A DNA stretch of 13,675 nt from an uncultured Coriobacteriaceae bacterium (GTDB lineage: Bacteria; Actinomycetota; Coriobacteriia; Coriobacteriales; Atopobiaceae). Of this stretch, positions 13,145 to 13,675 are shown one piece after another. The translations under genes and the position numbers were made by a program. Numbering within the stretch: the stretch's first letter is position 1; every line of letters begins with the position of its first letter. A model generated the notes under the pieces. It was not told the DNA's origin. It did no database searches and was given only the letters and a program-made list of their open reading frames with translations. The stretch covers positions 1 to 13,675 of the forward strand of contig URWR01000029.1 in the NCBI GenBank assembly GCA_900551595.1, read 5' to 3'.

Positions 13145-13675
13145 TTTGCGCCTTCAGGACGCCGAAGCATCTCCACCAGAGGCGAGATGTCGGTGAGGTC
13201 GGTATAGTAGCTCCTGTTGACCTCCGGGCTGTGGCCGAAGTACGCCGCGCGCTGGATTTCCGGAACTCCCTTGTTCAGCCACTCGGTATTGAGCGTGGCT
13301 CGCCACACGTGAGTGGACACCTCGTTCAAGAGGGGAATGTCCAAAGCATCGGCAAGCTCGTGGTACAGCTTCTTGATGGCGTGCTCGGCGTTGTTCAAGT
13401 CCCACTCTTTACCGGGAGCGGCGGGAGCGGGGAACAAGAGCGCATCTGGTGCCTTCCCAGCCTCCTCGAGACGTTTCCGTACGCGCTCGGCAACGCGCTC
13501 GTCCAGCACGGGGATTGTGCGCCCCTTGTGCGTCTTCGAGGTCTCTTCGGTGACGGTGATGGTGAGCAGGCCGTCCTTCTCGCCCACGTTCCACCGTGCG
13601 AGCGTCCTCGCCTCGTTGATGCGGAGACCAGTTGCTGCCTGAAGCAACGTGATCTCCGTAACAGCGCGGCGCAGG
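13141..13675 (-). CDS. Tyrosine-type site-specific recombinase/integrase, catalytic domain (5' end outside window)
   Basis: The C-terminal 177 residues of a tyrosine recombinase are visible; the frame is open to the right edge. Catalytic signatures are the first Arg in ATGLRINEA, the His-x-x-Arg box in STHVWRAT, the GHS motif, and the nucleophilic Tyr in VNRSYYTDL about ten residues after GH. An N-terminal DNA-binding domain is expected beyond the window. The gene reads toward the tRNA fragment 138 bp away, the usual arrangement for an integrase beside its att site. Its sequence is about 65% G+C, clearly higher than the genes to the left, a sign of recent acquisition. Product: excision and integration of the element to the right. 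Confidence 0.9.
   Translation of the reverse strand, partial: LRRAVTEITLLQAATGLRINEARTLARWNVGEKDGLLTITVTEETSKTHKGRTIPVLDERVAERVRKRLEEAGKAPDALLFPAPAAPGKEWDLNNAEHAIKKLYHELADALDIPLLNEVSTHVWRATLNTEWLNKGVPEIQRAAYFGHSPEVNRSYYTDLTDISPLVEMLRRPEGAK

Noticed and set aside
1..13675. CRISPR array, insertion sequence or defence system
   Set aside because: No regularly spaced repeats, transposase, nuclease/methylase or toxin-antitoxin pair was seen. The only mobile-element gene is the integrase at the right edge.

Overview
The window is ordinary bacterial chromosome over most of its length, with the edge of an integrated mobile element at the right end. Base composition is about 50% G+C. Together with the gene families present (an OFA-like MFS carrier, a 4Fe-4S aldo/keto reductase, an SlyD-type FKBP), it suggests a Coriobacteriia-like actinobacterium. 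This is inference; there is no rRNA or other decisive marker.

Left part (1-5522). The first codons of an unknown gene lie at the very left edge. Upstream of it on the minus strand is a 4Fe-4S aldo/keto reductase whose N-terminus appears cut off by an in-frame stop. A plus-strand DHA1-type MFS exporter (1369-2610) meets a membrane-anchored D-Ala-D-Ala carboxypeptidase (minus, ends 2607), and their stop codons overlap in one CTAG. A hypoxanthine-DNA glycosylase-type repair enzyme (minus) then diverges from a flavodoxin-fold protein (plus). A 7-bp-arm inverted repeat lies between them.

Middle part (5523-8164). A YbaK-type aminoacyl-tRNA deacylase (plus) converges on an ArsC/Spx-like thiol protein (minus). 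A strong terminator follows an SlyD-like peptidyl-prolyl isomerase (minus). Upstream of that is an unrecognised two-helix membrane protein with a coiled coil and a Gln-rich tail.

Right part (8165-12844). An M20 amidohydrolase and an OFA-like MFS carrier form a minus-strand operon, divergent from a YtcJ-like amidohydrolase. The 359-bp region between them holds a perfect 12-bp-arm inverted repeat and several short repeats, so it is the likely control region. The three genes look like an uptake-and-hydrolysis cassette for amide-linked (N-acyl or N-aryl) compounds; the substrate is unknown.

Element boundary (12854-13675). After a hairpin behind the amidohydrolase comes a minus-strand Rho-independent terminator. 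Next to it are 38 nt of the 3' end of a tRNA gene (from the anticodon stem to CCA, most like tRNA-Met), then short tandem direct repeats, then a G+C-rich tyrosine integrase that runs off the window. This is an att junction of an integrative element inserted in a tRNA gene; the element continues to the right. No CRISPR array, rRNA or insertion sequence was seen.
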